NCBI GenBank assembly: GCA_964510205.1
Contig: CAZEBW010000024.1
Coordinates: 1 to 46,705, forward strand
From: CAZEBW01 sp964510205
Lineage (GTDB): Bacteria > Chloroflexota > Anaerolineae > VGOG01
Length of the DNA stretch: 46,705 nucleotides
Reading direction: 5' to 3'
In this document: positions 7,444 to 15,185 of the stretch, one piece after another
Layout: the number at the start of each line of letters is the position of its first letter
Position numbering within the stretch: position 1 is the stretch's first letter
Position numbers and translations under genes: made by a program
Notes under the pieces: generated by a model
Seen by the model: the letters and a program-made list of their open reading frames with translations, nothing else
The model's database searches: none
What the model was told of the DNA's origin: nothing

Positions 7444-9954
7444 TTACTGGATTAAGAACGGCTGTGAGACCCAGGGCGACCTTAGGGCCTCGCCGTCGGG
7501 CAGCCGGGCTAGTTGACCTTTCAGCCGATAGCTTCCCCTGGGAGCCTCCGGTGGGATAAAGACGTCGCATTGGCCTCGCACCACCTCTCCAAGTTCCCAT
7601 TCGGTGGTTGGATAGTCTACGCTCGCCGGGGTGGCTTGTTGGGTGACCAGAATGCGTCCTCTGCTATCCACCAATTGCAGGGTCAATTGCCAATTGTCCT
7701 GCGGCACGCGAAAGGCTCGCCAGTAGAGGTCCAGGTGCAGGACGTCGCCGGGGTGGAGAGGTTCGGTTGGCTGGTGCTCGTGGCCCAGCTTGTACAGACT
7801 GTAGCCTGCCAGGGCCAAGTCATCGAATTGGATGCCAACTTCGTGCTGCATCTTCAAGGCGATTGTGGAGGGCGGTTCAGAGGGGCGCAGGACCGTGATC
7901 GTGTCCAGGACGAGGTGGTCACCACGGCCTTGTCCGCCATCGGTGACTGCCAGGCGCTGGCCTGATACCGCGCTGTACATGCCTGCCACGATTCGATGTT
8001 GGCCGGGCGGCGTGCCGGGCCGGACGAGGACGCCGTAGTGGTCGGCCACGGCCTCCTCAGCCTGCCAACTGGTGGTGAAGTTCATGCCATCGCCGGGCTC
8101 GCCGTCCCACTGGCCGACGATGTGCCCAGCTTCGTCCAAGAGGTGGACAAAGACCTTGTAGCGCTCCTGCGGTTGGGCCAGAGCCTGCCAGAAAAGAGTG
8201 AGCGGTAGGATGTCGCCCGCCTCCACTTCGCGAGTGAGAAGGTTGTAGCCCAGAAGAGCGATTTCGTCACCTAGCTTCACATCGAGGGAATTCTGGATCT
8301 CCGTGGCCGGGGCGGTGGGCGCAGCGTAGATAGCCAGGCGTACACCGCCGTACCAGGTGTCCGATGCTTTGTAGGCTCGTTCGGCCAGCCAGCCCTCCAC
8401 GAAGCGGCCGGGGTCGCTTTCGTCCACCGCCCACAGGACGGCGAAGATGCGGTCGTGGTCGGCGGCGATTTCCGCCAACTCCTCGGCTGTTCGAGCCTCG
8501 TCCAGGGGCCGCGAGCGAGGTAAGGGGTAGACAGGCGAATTGCCTTCATAATAATAAGTGAAAATCTCCCACTGATTGGGGGCGTTGAGCAGCACCGCAT
8601 CGCCTTTCTCTTCCAGGGCGGAGATGTACTGGGCAATGCCACGGTAGTCGTCGCGGGCATACTGGGGATCGAAGTAGTAATTCTGCAGCGAGGTGTTGGA
8701 AGCCACAGTGATGAAGATCAGGCAGGCAACGGGTAATGAGTAACGAGTAATGAGGCGTTTACTGCGCGCCACTTTGCTCAATTGGATAATGCCCTGGGCG
8801 AGTATGAGGCTGAAGGCTGGACTCCCCACCAGGAAGAACTTGGGGCGATAGGCGGGCCGCCATAGCGAGAGGGCGTACATCATCAGGACGGGGAAGAGGC
8901 AGTAGAGGAGGGTGCAGGATGCAAGAGGCAAGGAGGCAAGATCCCTGCTTCTTGCTTCTTGCTTCTTGTGAGTCCTCGGCCAAACGCCAGCTATGAAGAT
9001 GACGGCGAAGCCCAGGAGCAGGAGCGAGGTGTGCTGTGTCCCCGCCGTGGGGCCCAGGCTGAACAGGCGGAACGCCTCCCGCACCACGAACAGCAGCCCG
9101 TAGGATTGGCTGATGGCAGGCCAGTTGGAGACCTGGCGGAGGGCGATGGGCAGCCAGGGCCAATAAAGGACAATCACAACCAACTGGATGACGACCCAGC
9201 GCACAACTCGCCCCAGCCCCCTCCCCTCCCGCCAACTGATGGCCAGCCAGATCGCATAGAGCAGATTCTGCATGACCATGATGATGGGGAAAGAGTAGTG
9301 GGTGTAGAGGGAGAGGGTGGTGGCTACGATGTAAAGCCCAGACCACAAGTACGTGTTGCGTATTGCGTGTTGCGTGTTGCGCGCTCTTGAGGCTTCTGCT
9401 TTGAGCAGTCTGATGAACGCGTAGACGGAGAGGGCGCTGAGAGCGGCCAGCAAGATGTACATGCGGGCTTCCTGGGAATAGTAGATTTGAAAGGGGGAGA
9501 TGGCGGAGAGGAAGGCGGCGACGAGGCCCAGCCAATAATTGCCACTAGCTTCCCCCCCAAAGTTGGGGGGGATTGAGGGGGGGCGTGATAGGCGACGGCC
9601 GAGGAGATAGGTCAGGTACACCAATGCTGTCCCCAGCAGGGCCGAGAGAGCACGGACGGCGAATTCGCTGTTGCCGAAAACGCGCATCCAGAAATGGAGC
9701 AGGTAGTAGTAGAGGGGGGGATGGATGTCGTGGGCAGCGCCTGCGGTGATGAGGTCTAGGCTGCGCCCGGACAGGGACACGCTGTTGCCCTCGTCGGCCC
9801 ACAGGCTCTGCGCGTCGAGGCGGTAGAAGCGCAGGAAGGCAGCCAGGACGAGGATGAGGAGCAGCGCGATTTTGATCCAGTTTGCGGTGTTGCGCTTCCA
9901 CCAGTTTTTGAGTGTATGCCCAAGAGTCGTCTCACTGGGTTTCGCCTGGTTCAT
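7444..9954 (-). CDS. PMT/ArnT-like membrane glycosyltransferase with C-terminal beta domains
   Basis: 836 residues. The N-terminal half is a polytopic GT-C enzyme (PMT_2/GT39-83 type) with about 11 helices. The first loop holds LWADEGNS, whose acidic pair is the usual catalytic feature of lipid-phosphosugar-dependent transferases, and HDIHPPLYYYLLH. From about residue 560 come two similar beta-sandwich segments beginning LGDEIALLGYNL and FDDLALAGYSLYK, likely extracytoplasmic. Substrate unknown. Four loops contain repeat-DNA translations: about residues 124-135, 187-202, 328-347 and 398-410. The gene starts the glycosyltransferase operon. ATG 9954 has only a weak Shine-Dalgarno. Confidence 0.85.
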   Translation of the reverse strand: MNQAKPSETTLGHTLKNWWKRNTANWIKIALLLILVLAAFLRFYRLDAQSLWADEGNSVSLSGRSLDLITAGAAHDIHPPLYYYLLHFWMRVFGNSEFAVRALSALLGTALVYLTYLLGRRLSRPPSIPPNFGGEASGNYWLGLVAAFLSAISPFQIYYSQEARMYILLAALSALSVYAFIRLLKAEASRARNTQHAIRNTYLWSGLYIVATTLSLYTHYSFPIIMVMQNLLYAIWLAISWREGRGLGRVVRWVVIQLVVIVLYWPWLPIALRQVSNWPAISQSYGLLFVVREAFRLFSLGPTAGTQHTSLLLLGFAVIFIAGVWPRTHKKQEARSRDLASLPLASCTLLYCLFPVLMMYALSLWRPAYRPKFFLVGSPAFSLILAQGIIQLSKVARSKRLITRYSLPVACLIFITVASNTSLQNYYFDPQYARDDYRGIAQYISALEEKGDAVLLNAPNQWEIFTYYYEGNSPVYPLPRSRPLDEARTAEELAEIAADHDRIFAVLWAVDESDPGRFVEGWLAERAYKASDTWYGGVRLAIYAAPTAPATEIQNSLDVKLGDEIALLGYNLLTREVEAGDILPLTLFWQALAQPQERYKVFVHLLDEAGHIVGQWDGEPGDGMNFTTSWQAEEAVADHYGVLVRPGTPPGQHRIVAGMYSAVSGQRLAVTDGGQGRGDHLVLDTITVLRPSEPPSTIALKMQHEVGIQFDDLALAGYSLYKLGHEHQPTEPLHPGDVLHLDLYWRAFRVPQDNWQLTLQLVDSRGRILVTQQATPASVDYPTTEWELGEVVRGQCDVFIPPEAPRGSYRLKGQLARLPDGEALRSPWVSQPFLIQ
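8733..8754. repeat. Word repeat TAATGAGTAACGAG inside glycosyltransferase gene
   Basis: GGTAATGAGTAACGAGTAATGAG is read on the minus strand as LITRYSLP, between two hydrophobic helices. Confidence 0.55.
8914..8970. repeat. Word repeat CTTGCTTCTTGCTTCTTG / GCAAGAGGCAAGGAGGC
   Basis: Two opposed word runs encode KKQEARSRDLASLPLASC in a loop of the 836-residue transferase. They are compositionally unlike the helices on either side. Confidence 0.6.
9351..9383. repeat. Word repeat GCGTATTGCGTGTTGCGT inside glycosyltransferase gene
   Basis: Four imperfect copies of a 7-base word (GCGTGTT / GCGTATT), read on the minus strand as RNTQHAIRNTY in a loop. Confidence 0.6.
9551..9584. repeat. C-rich/G-rich palindrome inside glycosyltransferase gene
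   Basis: CCCCCCCAAAG followed by TTGGGGGGGATTGAGGGGGGG is read in frame as PPSIPPNFGGE. Same family as 2323-2361. Confidence 0.6.
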
Positions 9955-10008
9955 GCAGCCCTTTCTCTCTCGATCCTTGTGTGAATTATGCTACCTCTAT
10001 CCAAAAAG

Positions 10009-10042
10009 CAAGCCCTCTCCCCCGAGAGGCAGAGAGGGCTTG
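10009..10042 (-). terminator. Intrinsic terminator of the DUF433/DUF5615 operon
   Basis: Stem AGCCCTCTC / GAGAGGGCT extended by CAA/TTG, followed on the minus strand by GCTTTTTGG. The downstream ATAATTCAC motif resembles the arrangement after the terminator at 10780-10812. Confidence 0.75.
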
Positions 10043-10046
10043 TTTG

Positions 10047-10484
10047 CTATTCCATTGATAACCGCGAAGGTCTCCGGATACGGATGCGGCCTATCTCTAC
10101 GATGACCAAAGCTCCCTCTAGCTTTTGACCTTCTAGCCTTGCAAGAGCTTGTAGTAGTTCTTCGTTCACTCTCTGGGTAGGCAACCTATCTGGCACACGA
10201 ACGACGATGATGCCTGCATGGCTGCCAAGGGGGAAGCGCAATATGTTTGCAAAGTCCTTGTCTGCTGTTACCAAGATTGCCGCTTGCGCCTGTGCACGGT
10301 CAAAGACCTCTTGATCACTGTGGCCCCGTAGTCCCACATCCCGGACATCCTCCGCTTCATACCCTGCTTGACGCAAGGCTACCGCAGTGGAGCGCGCCAT
10401 ATCTTCATCTACCAAGAACCTCCGCTGACGAACGCTCTCTCCAATGTCGGTTGTGAGATGTCGGCTGGAAAGGCCATCCGTCAT
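10047..10484 (-). CDS. DUF5615 PIN-like toxin of a toxin-antitoxin pair
   Basis: 145 residues. The PIN-like core has FLVDEDMARSTAVALRQAGYEA (about 23-44, first acidic site), HSDQEVFDRAQAQAAILVTADKDFANI (second acidic cluster with the TADKDF hallmark) and a C-terminal GIIVVRVPD strand. DUF5615 proteins are predicted RNases of the VapC superfamily. The gene directly abuts the DUF433 gene, so translation is coupled. The first ~20 residues are not part of the conserved core, and the true start may be later. It ends just before the terminator at 10009-10042. Confidence 0.8.
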   Translation of the reverse strand: MTDGLSSRHLTTDIGESVRQRRFLVDEDMARSTAVALRQAGYEAEDVRDVGLRGHSDQEVFDRAQAQAAILVTADKDFANILRFPLGSHAGIIVVRVPDRLPTQRVNEELLQALARLEGQKLEGALVIVEIGRIRIRRPSRLSME

Positions 10485-10715
10485 CTATGCCACCGCCCTG
10501 ATCTCTTCTTCTGCAACCAATTCAGCGGCATAGCTGAGGGCGGCTCGCACGTCTTCCAACGTTATCTCATATTCTCTGGCCACCTCGTCGGTCGTCATCC
10601 CCCCAGCCAGCTTGGCTACCACTAATCCTACAGGTACTCGCGTGCCTTGAATCACTGGCTTGCCAAAGCGAACCGCTGGGTCAACCACAATGCGTGGCGC
10701 GATTTCTATCGCCAT
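10485..10715 (-). CDS. DUF433 antitoxin
   Basis: 76 residues from ATG 10715 (MAIEIAPRIVVDP), the start that fits the family; an upstream ATG at 10742 would add nine residues. The signature GKPVIQGTRVPVGLV is followed by a helix-turn-helix-like MTTDEVAREYEITLEDVRAAL and a C-terminal helix. DUF433 proteins are usual partners of DUF5615 PIN-like toxins. The promoter at 10753-10781 (TTGCTT, 17 bp, TATAAT) is well placed. Antitoxins of this kind usually repress their own operon. Confidence 0.8.
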   Translation of the reverse strand: MAIEIAPRIVVDPAVRFGKPVIQGTRVPVGLVVAKLAGGMTTDEVAREYEITLEDVRAALSYAAELVAEEEIRAVA

Positions 10716-10752
10716 AGCTCCTCCCTCCAATCCTCTCTCCATTCTCGCGTGA

Positions 10753-10781
10753 ATTATACTTTACCTTTTGCTAAAAAGCAA
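10753..10781 (-). promoter_or_regulatory. Promoter of the DUF433/DUF5615 operon
   Basis: Minus strand TTGCTT (10776-10781), 17-bp spacer, TATAAT (10753-10758). The -35 box overlaps the U-run of the upstream terminator. Confidence 0.65.
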
Positions 10782-10812
10782 GCCCCCTCCGCTTTCGCAG
10801 CGAAGGGGGCTT
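10780..10812 (-). terminator. Intrinsic terminator of the Phd/PIN operon
   Basis: Stem AAGCCCCCT / AGGGGGCTT with a GC-rich loop that can itself pair; the minus strand continues GCTTTTTAGC. Confidence 0.8.
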
Positions 10813-10849
10813 CTCTTACACACGGACGTTCCCAAAGACGACGCTTGTG

Positions 10850-11299
10850 TCACCTTTGCCCACCCTCATATTTCCCTAACCATTGCACCCGGGACAGTTC
10901 ATCCCTCACAGCATTAAACAGCCGTTTGTCCGCTGTCCAAAACTCACAATTCATCATCTCGGCCAGGGCAAGGTAGTGAGCGTCATAGGCCGCTGGACGG
11001 TGAAAGCGGATCGCTAACTCCCAGGCGCGGCGATGCAGGCCAGATGGAGTCAGCACCTGCACGGGCAAGCGGCGAACCGTATCAAACGCCCTCTCGCCTT
11101 CCTTCAGGCTCAACAGGCCGCGATGCACCTTGTTGCGCAACACGGAGGTCAACTCAAAAAGGAGCAGGGCAGGAGCCACTACCTTAACACCATCCTCCTT
11201 CCACTGTTCCCACAGCGCATCCGCCCGGTCGCTGTCCTCTTCCGCTACAACCAGCTTGATAAGAACCCCAGCATCAGCGCAGACCAAGAATTTGTTCAT
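10850..11299 (-). CDS. PIN-domain toxin (VapC family)
   Basis: 149 residues. PIN acidic residues are seen in VCADAGVLIKLVVAEED (about 6-22), PALLLFELTSVL (about 43-54), YDAHYLALAEMM (about 101-112) and FWTADKRLFNAV (about 116-127). VapC toxins are Mg-dependent RNases, often cutting tRNA or rRNA. The start overlaps the antitoxin gene by 26 bp, the usual coupled arrangement. Start ATG 11299. Confidence 0.85.
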   Translation of the reverse strand: MNKFLVCADAGVLIKLVVAEEDSDRADALWEQWKEDGVKVVAPALLLFELTSVLRNKVHRGLLSLKEGERAFDTVRRLPVQVLTPSGLHRRAWELAIRFHRPAAYDAHYLALAEMMNCEFWTADKRLFNAVRDELSRVQWLGKYEGGQR

Positions 11300-11603
11300 C
11301 GCGCTCCTCTCGCAGTTCCCTCAACATTTCGGCCGAGTCGGATAAAGGAACCCCTTCTCGCCGCCTCAGGATCTCCCGGCGTAAGGCACGCGCTTCTGCC
11401 AACCAGTCCTCCATCCGTGCCTGGTGGGCCTTCTTTTCTTCTTGCAACCCTTCCAAAACCTGCAAATCTTCAAAGCTGACAATGGCCGCTCTGGGCTTGC
11501 CCCGCGAGAGCAGAATGATCCGCTCCCCCCCATAAGCCGCGCGATTGACCACATCAGCCAGTCTATTCTTGGCCTGCGTCATGCTCACCGTTGTAGTGCC
11601 CAT
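11274..11603 (-). CDS. Phd/YefM-family antitoxin
   Basis: 109 residues from ATG 11603, chosen because GGAGGAGG lies 3 nt upstream; a TTG one codon earlier is less likely. The N-terminal DNA-binding fold has VSMTQAKNRLADVVNRA and GERIILLSRGKPRAAIVS, the Phd/YefM signature. A charged C-terminal helical part (about 55-109) would wrap the toxin. It is longer than the usual 80-90 residues because of the helix. Promoter at 11652-11679. Confidence 0.85.
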   Translation of the reverse strand: MGTTTVSMTQAKNRLADVVNRAAYGGERIILLSRGKPRAAIVSFEDLQVLEGLQEEKKAHQARMEDWLAEARALRREILRRREGVPLSDSAEMLRELREERDEQILGLR

Positions 11604-11651
11604 CAACCTCCTCCTTAACTAGCTCTATTGGCCATTTTAGACTCTTGGTGT

Positions 11652-11679
11652 ATTTTAGCACAATATTCTAGGGAAGCAA
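11652..11679 (-). promoter_or_regulatory. Promoter of the Phd/PIN operon
   Basis: Minus strand TTGCTT (11674-11679), 16-bp spacer, TAAAAT (11652-11657), about 50 bp before the antitoxin start. Confidence 0.55.
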
Positions 11680-11749
11680 ATCGCTTCAGCCATGGGGGGT
11701 AACGCTCCCCTCATAATCAGTCCGTCGGCAAGGACTTTAGCCACCCCAT

Positions 11750-13264
11750 TCAATCTCGATTCTTCGCCAGCAGCTCATAGGCCCGCCGCCGGGCCAGGTG
11801 GAACGAGGGCCAGCTCCGCCAACGAGGGCTGGCCTCCACACTCTCCAGACGGTGGCGCAGATGCTCACTCAGCACCTCCCGCTCGTCGCCAGTTACCCTG
11901 TCCACCGCCAGCACCAGCACGGGCACAGCATCTTCAGACAGCCTGGTCAGGTAGTAAGCGTCCAGCTTGCCCGTAGCCTGGTAGCGGGCCAGGTTCTGCT
12001 CCGCGATGAAGGCGTCGGGGTTGATGGCGTTCAAGGTGATCAAAAACCCCACGGCGGCCACGAAAGCGCCGATGGCGAAGCGATCGGGCCCTGTCCCGAG
12101 CCTGTCGAGGGGCCAGCGCCACAGGGTGATCAGAAACCAGACGAAGGCCACCGCCAGCCAGACCATGAACACGTGGCTGTAGAGCCGCAGTTGGGTGTAG
12201 CCGTAGGCGGCCTCGTAGAGGCGCAGCCGCTGGAAGGCCGAGGCCAAAATGACCAGCACCAACCCCACCATGAGGCTGCTCAGCCCGTTGAAGATTCGCG
12301 CTTGGCGGGGCGTCTCGCGGCGCGTCAGCCAGCGCAGTCCCAGGATCAGGCCCAGCGTCAGCACCGACACGGCCACCAGCTCGAAGAAGCCACGCCGAGC
12401 ATACTCAGCGTAGGTGTACCCCTCTACAGTAATGTTGGCCCGCCCGCCGAACAGATAGGCGAACTGAATCCCCACGAACACCAGGAACAACAAATCCACC
12501 GAGATCAGCACCGTCGCCACCTCGACGAAGCCGAGTCTTACGGCCTGGGCCAAGCTCCCAAGTGCTTTCTCCACAGCGCCCTGCTCGTCCGACGCCTGGC
12601 TGCGGCCCAGGGCATAGGCCAGGCCGCCAGCCAGGAACCAGGCCGATCCCAACACGATGATCCCTCGCCACAGCCATTCCAGCACATCGGGCAGGATGTC
12701 GAGGTCGAACAGGTCTTCCAAGTAGTCGGCAAAGACCAGGTCGGCAGAGGCCAGGAGGAGGGTGAAGATGACCAGCACCGGCAGGGCCAGGAGAAGCCCA
12801 CGGATCACGGGCAACAGGTTGCGGCCGCCCCGCTGGCGGGCGGCCTGTAGATCCACGCTGGCCGATACCAGGGGCGCTGGCCGCAGCAGGGCGTTGCCTG
12901 CCGTGCGGAGGAGAATGATGGGGTAGCCGATCAGTCCTAGCCGCTGCGGATGGCCGGCGGCGTAGAAGTGGGCCAAAAGCCCCAGCAGCACCAGGATGGC
13001 CACTACGTTGAGGAAGGTGACGAAGGCATTGGCCCGCACGAAGACCATGCCGGCGAAGAAAATGAGCGGGGCCAGCAGCCAGAGATTGCGCCGAACTGGT
13101 GGCGCCCCCTCCAGTCGGCCCAGGCCAAAGAGGGCGGCCATCAGCAAGAGCACGAAGAGGGGTGCGGAAATGCCCAGGGCTTTGCCGTAGAACAGCAGGT
13201 CCACGCTCCAGCCCAGGGCCAGGGCGACCAGCAGAATGCGGATGGGTGACTTGGTACGAATCAT
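11750..13264 (-). CDS. DUF4173 multi-pass membrane protein
   Basis: 504 residues, about 11-12 hydrophobic helices. Family-like segments are LLFYGKALGISAPLFVLLL near the start, a central FVGIQFAYLFGG, and the late LNAINPDAFIAEQNLARY and KLDAYYLTRLSEDAVPVL. The family has no known activity. It overlaps the upstream glycoside hydrolase gene by 4 bp (ATGA), so the two are translationally coupled. PLDRLGTGPD between two helices is encoded by the CCCTGAGC-type palindrome at 12086-12114 and is unlikely to be native. It ends with a short cytoplasmic basic tail. Confidence 0.8.
   Translation of the reverse strand: MIRTKSPIRILLVALALGWSVDLLFYGKALGISAPLFVLLLMAALFGLGRLEGAPPVRRNLWLLAPLIFFAGMVFVRANAFVTFLNVVAILVLLGLLAHFYAAGHPQRLGLIGYPIILLRTAGNALLRPAPLVSASVDLQAARQRGGRNLLPVIRGLLLALPVLVIFTLLLASADLVFADYLEDLFDLDILPDVLEWLWRGIIVLGSAWFLAGGLAYALGRSQASDEQGAVEKALGSLAQAVRLGFVEVATVLISVDLLFLVFVGIQFAYLFGGRANITVEGYTYAEYARRGFFELVAVSVLTLGLILGLRWLTRRETPRQARIFNGLSSLMVGLVLVILASAFQRLRLYEAAYGYTQLRLYSHVFMVWLAVAFVWFLITLWRWPLDRLGTGPDRFAIGAFVAAVGFLITLNAINPDAFIAEQNLARYQATGKLDAYYLTRLSEDAVPVLVLAVDRVTGDEREVLSEHLRHRLESVEASPRWRSWPSFHLARRRAYELLAKNRD
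12086..12114. repeat. CCCTGAGC..GTCGAAGGG palindromic repeat, copy 2
   Basis: GGCCCTGTCCCGAGCCTGTC followed by GAGGGGCC; read in frame as PLDRLGTGP in the DUF4173 gene. Confidence 0.55.
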
Positions 13265-14688
13265 GGCTCGTTCCTCCTCTGGTGAGTGTACTCTTTCACG
13301 GCATCGTAGACGGGCAGCGGGGTGAAATCGGGCTCGACCATGCGGAAGTAGTACCAGGGCTGGTCTTTCTCCGCCTCAGAGGGCCGCTTGAAGAACCAGA
13401 AGTTGACTACGCCCACCCAGGGCCACTCTGCCTGGGCCCGCCGATATGCCTCCACGACGTAGCGGGCCTGCTGCTCCTCGGTAACGTAGCCATACGGCTT
13501 GACGGGGAAGTCGGCGGGGACGGCGTTCCAGTTCATCTCCGAGATCCAGATGGGTTTTTCACCATCACCGTTTTTGATCATGATATCTCGGATATACAAA
13601 GGACGGGAGAAGTTGATGACCCGAGGCCGCATCCGCCGGTCGTAAGGGCCTGACCACAGGCCGTAGCCCTGCATGGCCAGGATGTCGAAGTAGTTGCCAG
13701 CCCCGGCGTCGTACATGCGCTGCAGGAAGATGAAGTCGTTGAGGTTGCGGGGGCCTAGCTCGATGGTGGAGGCCAGCGCCCCGCTGATGATCACACAGTC
13801 GGGGTCGGCTTCTTTGGCGCGGGTGTAGCCGATTTTGAGCAGCTCGGTGTAAGCCTCGGGATCCACGGGCTGCTCGCCCCACTCCGGGTAGATGTTGGGC
13901 TCGTTCCAGATTTGATAATACTTGATGCGACCCCGGTAGCGGCTGACCACGGCGTGGACGAAGTCGCCGTAGTCGTGGTAGTCGTCAGGCGGGGCGTAGG
14001 TGCTAGCGCTGCCGCCCTCGTCGCCCGCCGCCCGCGACCAGGCCGGGGGATTGCTAAGGCGAGCGATGATCGAAAGACCGTACTTCTCGGCCAGTTCCAC
14101 GATGTGGTCGTACTTGGCCCAGGCCGAGCGGTGGGGCTGATGGCGGCGGTCCTCGAAATCGCCTTTGCCGTGGATCTCGATATCCTCCCAGGGGAACTCC
14201 TGACGAATCCAGCAGAAGCCAGCCTCGCTGATCATCCGCAAGCTGCGCTCTCGCTTCTCCGGCTCCACCTCTTGCTCCAGAAACACGTTGATGCCGAAGG
14301 GGCAGACGTCGGCGTGGGACACGGAGACGTGAGGTCTGGTCTCTGGCTGGGGACGGGTCAGGTTGGAGGCCAGTTGGAACACCCCCCGCACCTGGGGCAG
14401 GGGATCCTCTTCTCCTGTCCAGTTCAGCAGGAGACGATGGACAGAGACCCGCGAAGCGAAAAGTGATAACGCTGCCAGAACCAACAGGGCGACCAAGATG
14501 ACTGTGTTTCTTCTGTTTAGCAACCGTGCTAACAACTCACTCAAAAGTGACCAGCTCCTTCCGCCCTCTCCCTCCCCCCTCCCCCTCCCCCTCCCCCTCC
14601 CTCTCCCAAATTTGGGAGAGGGAGGGGGTGCCCAAAGGACGGGGGTGGGTGAGGGCCGATGACAACGCCTCCCTATATCACCGCCCAT
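13261..14688 (-). CDS. Membrane-anchored glycoside hydrolase (clan GH-A, GH39-like)
   Basis: 475 residues from ATG 14688. A transmembrane anchor (about 62-80, TVILVALLVLAALSLFA) precedes a TIM-barrel catalytic domain. IKYYQIWNEPNIYPEW carries the probable acid/base Glu of the NEP motif, and KPIWISEMNWNAVP the probable nucleophile Glu. The substrate cannot be told; it would act outside the membrane. The first ~48 residues are repeat-derived (PPPSPKFGRGRGRGRG). A TTG at 14544 with AAGGAG 10 nt upstream may be the real start, giving 427 residues. It lies 4 bp after the Usp gene and overlaps the DUF4173 gene by 4 bp. Confidence 0.8.
   Translation of the reverse strand: MGGDIGRRCHRPSPTPVLWAPPPSPKFGRGRGRGRGRGEGEGGRSWSLLSELLARLLNRRNTVILVALLVLAALSLFASRVSVHRLLLNWTGEEDPLPQVRGVFQLASNLTRPQPETRPHVSVSHADVCPFGINVFLEQEVEPEKRERSLRMISEAGFCWIRQEFPWEDIEIHGKGDFEDRRHQPHRSAWAKYDHIVELAEKYGLSIIARLSNPPAWSRAAGDEGGSASTYAPPDDYHDYGDFVHAVVSRYRGRIKYYQIWNEPNIYPEWGEQPVDPEAYTELLKIGYTRAKEADPDCVIISGALASTIELGPRNLNDFIFLQRMYDAGAGNYFDILAMQGYGLWSGPYDRRMRPRVINFSRPLYIRDIMIKNGDGEKPIWISEMNWNAVPADFPVKPYGYVTEEQQARYVVEAYRRAQAEWPWVGVVNFWFFKRPSEAEKDQPWYYFRMVEPDFTPLPVYDAVKEYTHQRRNEP
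14564..14655. repeat. Long C-rich/G-rich palindromic repeat at a gene start
   Basis: A run of CCCTCCCC units, then CTCCCAAATTTGGGAG, GGGAGGGGGTG and GGGGGTGGGTGAGGG. It is read in frame at the N-terminus of the glycoside hydrolase. It is the largest of the C-rich palindromes in the window. Confidence 0.7.
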
Positions 14689-14692
14689 CCCA

Positions 14693-15172
14693 TCAAAACC
14701 GCCCGCTGATGCGCTTCAGCTTCCGCCGCAGCCAGGAGACCGCCGACGGCTCGCGCTTGCGCACCAGGAGCACCGAGCAGGGGACCCGTTCGGCCACCAC
14801 GTCGGGGATCGAGCCGAACAGCCAGTTGCGCATGAACCACTCCTCAGAGGCGCCGATGACTACCAGATCATAATCCCCCTCGTCGGCCTCGGTCGCGATT
14901 CCTCCTACGACCGAGTTGGCTCTGACGGTCTTGACCTGCACCCGCTCGTTGGCTTCTCCCAAGACTTCCTCGACCAGCTTATGCAGGAGATCTTCTTGTT
15001 CGAGATCGGGATCCTCTTTGCCCAAGAGGACTCGAAGGACGGTTAACTGTCCCGCCTCGCTGGTCACCAGGCGATGGGCCAGCTCGATCCCCAGCCGGGC
15101 GTGGGGTCCGCCGCCAGCGGGGATCAACACCCGCTTCACCTGGTCGAGTCCCCGATCCCGCAGCACGGCCAC
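14693..15172 (-). CDS. Universal stress protein domain protein
   Basis: 159 residues from GTG 15172. One Usp fold: VKRVLIPAGGGPHARLGIEL at the start, YDLVVIGASEEWFMRNWLFG and VPCSVLLVRKRE at the end, matching the usual ATP-binding G-2x-G-9x-G region only loosely. A basic tail follows (about 140-159). It starts 13 bp after the CPA2-Usp antiporter gene. The start codon and Shine-Dalgarno are weak, and the domain resembles the third Usp unit of a transporter fusion. It may be a detached domain rather than an independent gene. Confidence 0.75.
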   Translation of the reverse strand: MAVLRDRGLDQVKRVLIPAGGGPHARLGIELAHRLVTSEAGQLTVLRVLLGKEDPDLEQEDLLHKLVEEVLGEANERVQVKTVRANSVVGGIATEADEGDYDLVVIGASEEWFMRNWLFGSIPDVVAERVPCSVLLVRKREPSAVSWLRRKLKRISGRF

Positions 15173-15185
15173 ATCTCTTGCTCAG

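Noticed and set aside
11798..12850. 350-codon plus-strand frame opposite the DUF4173 gene
   Set aside because: Gln/His/Glu-rich with no hydrophobic or domain pattern; a shadow of the membrane protein.
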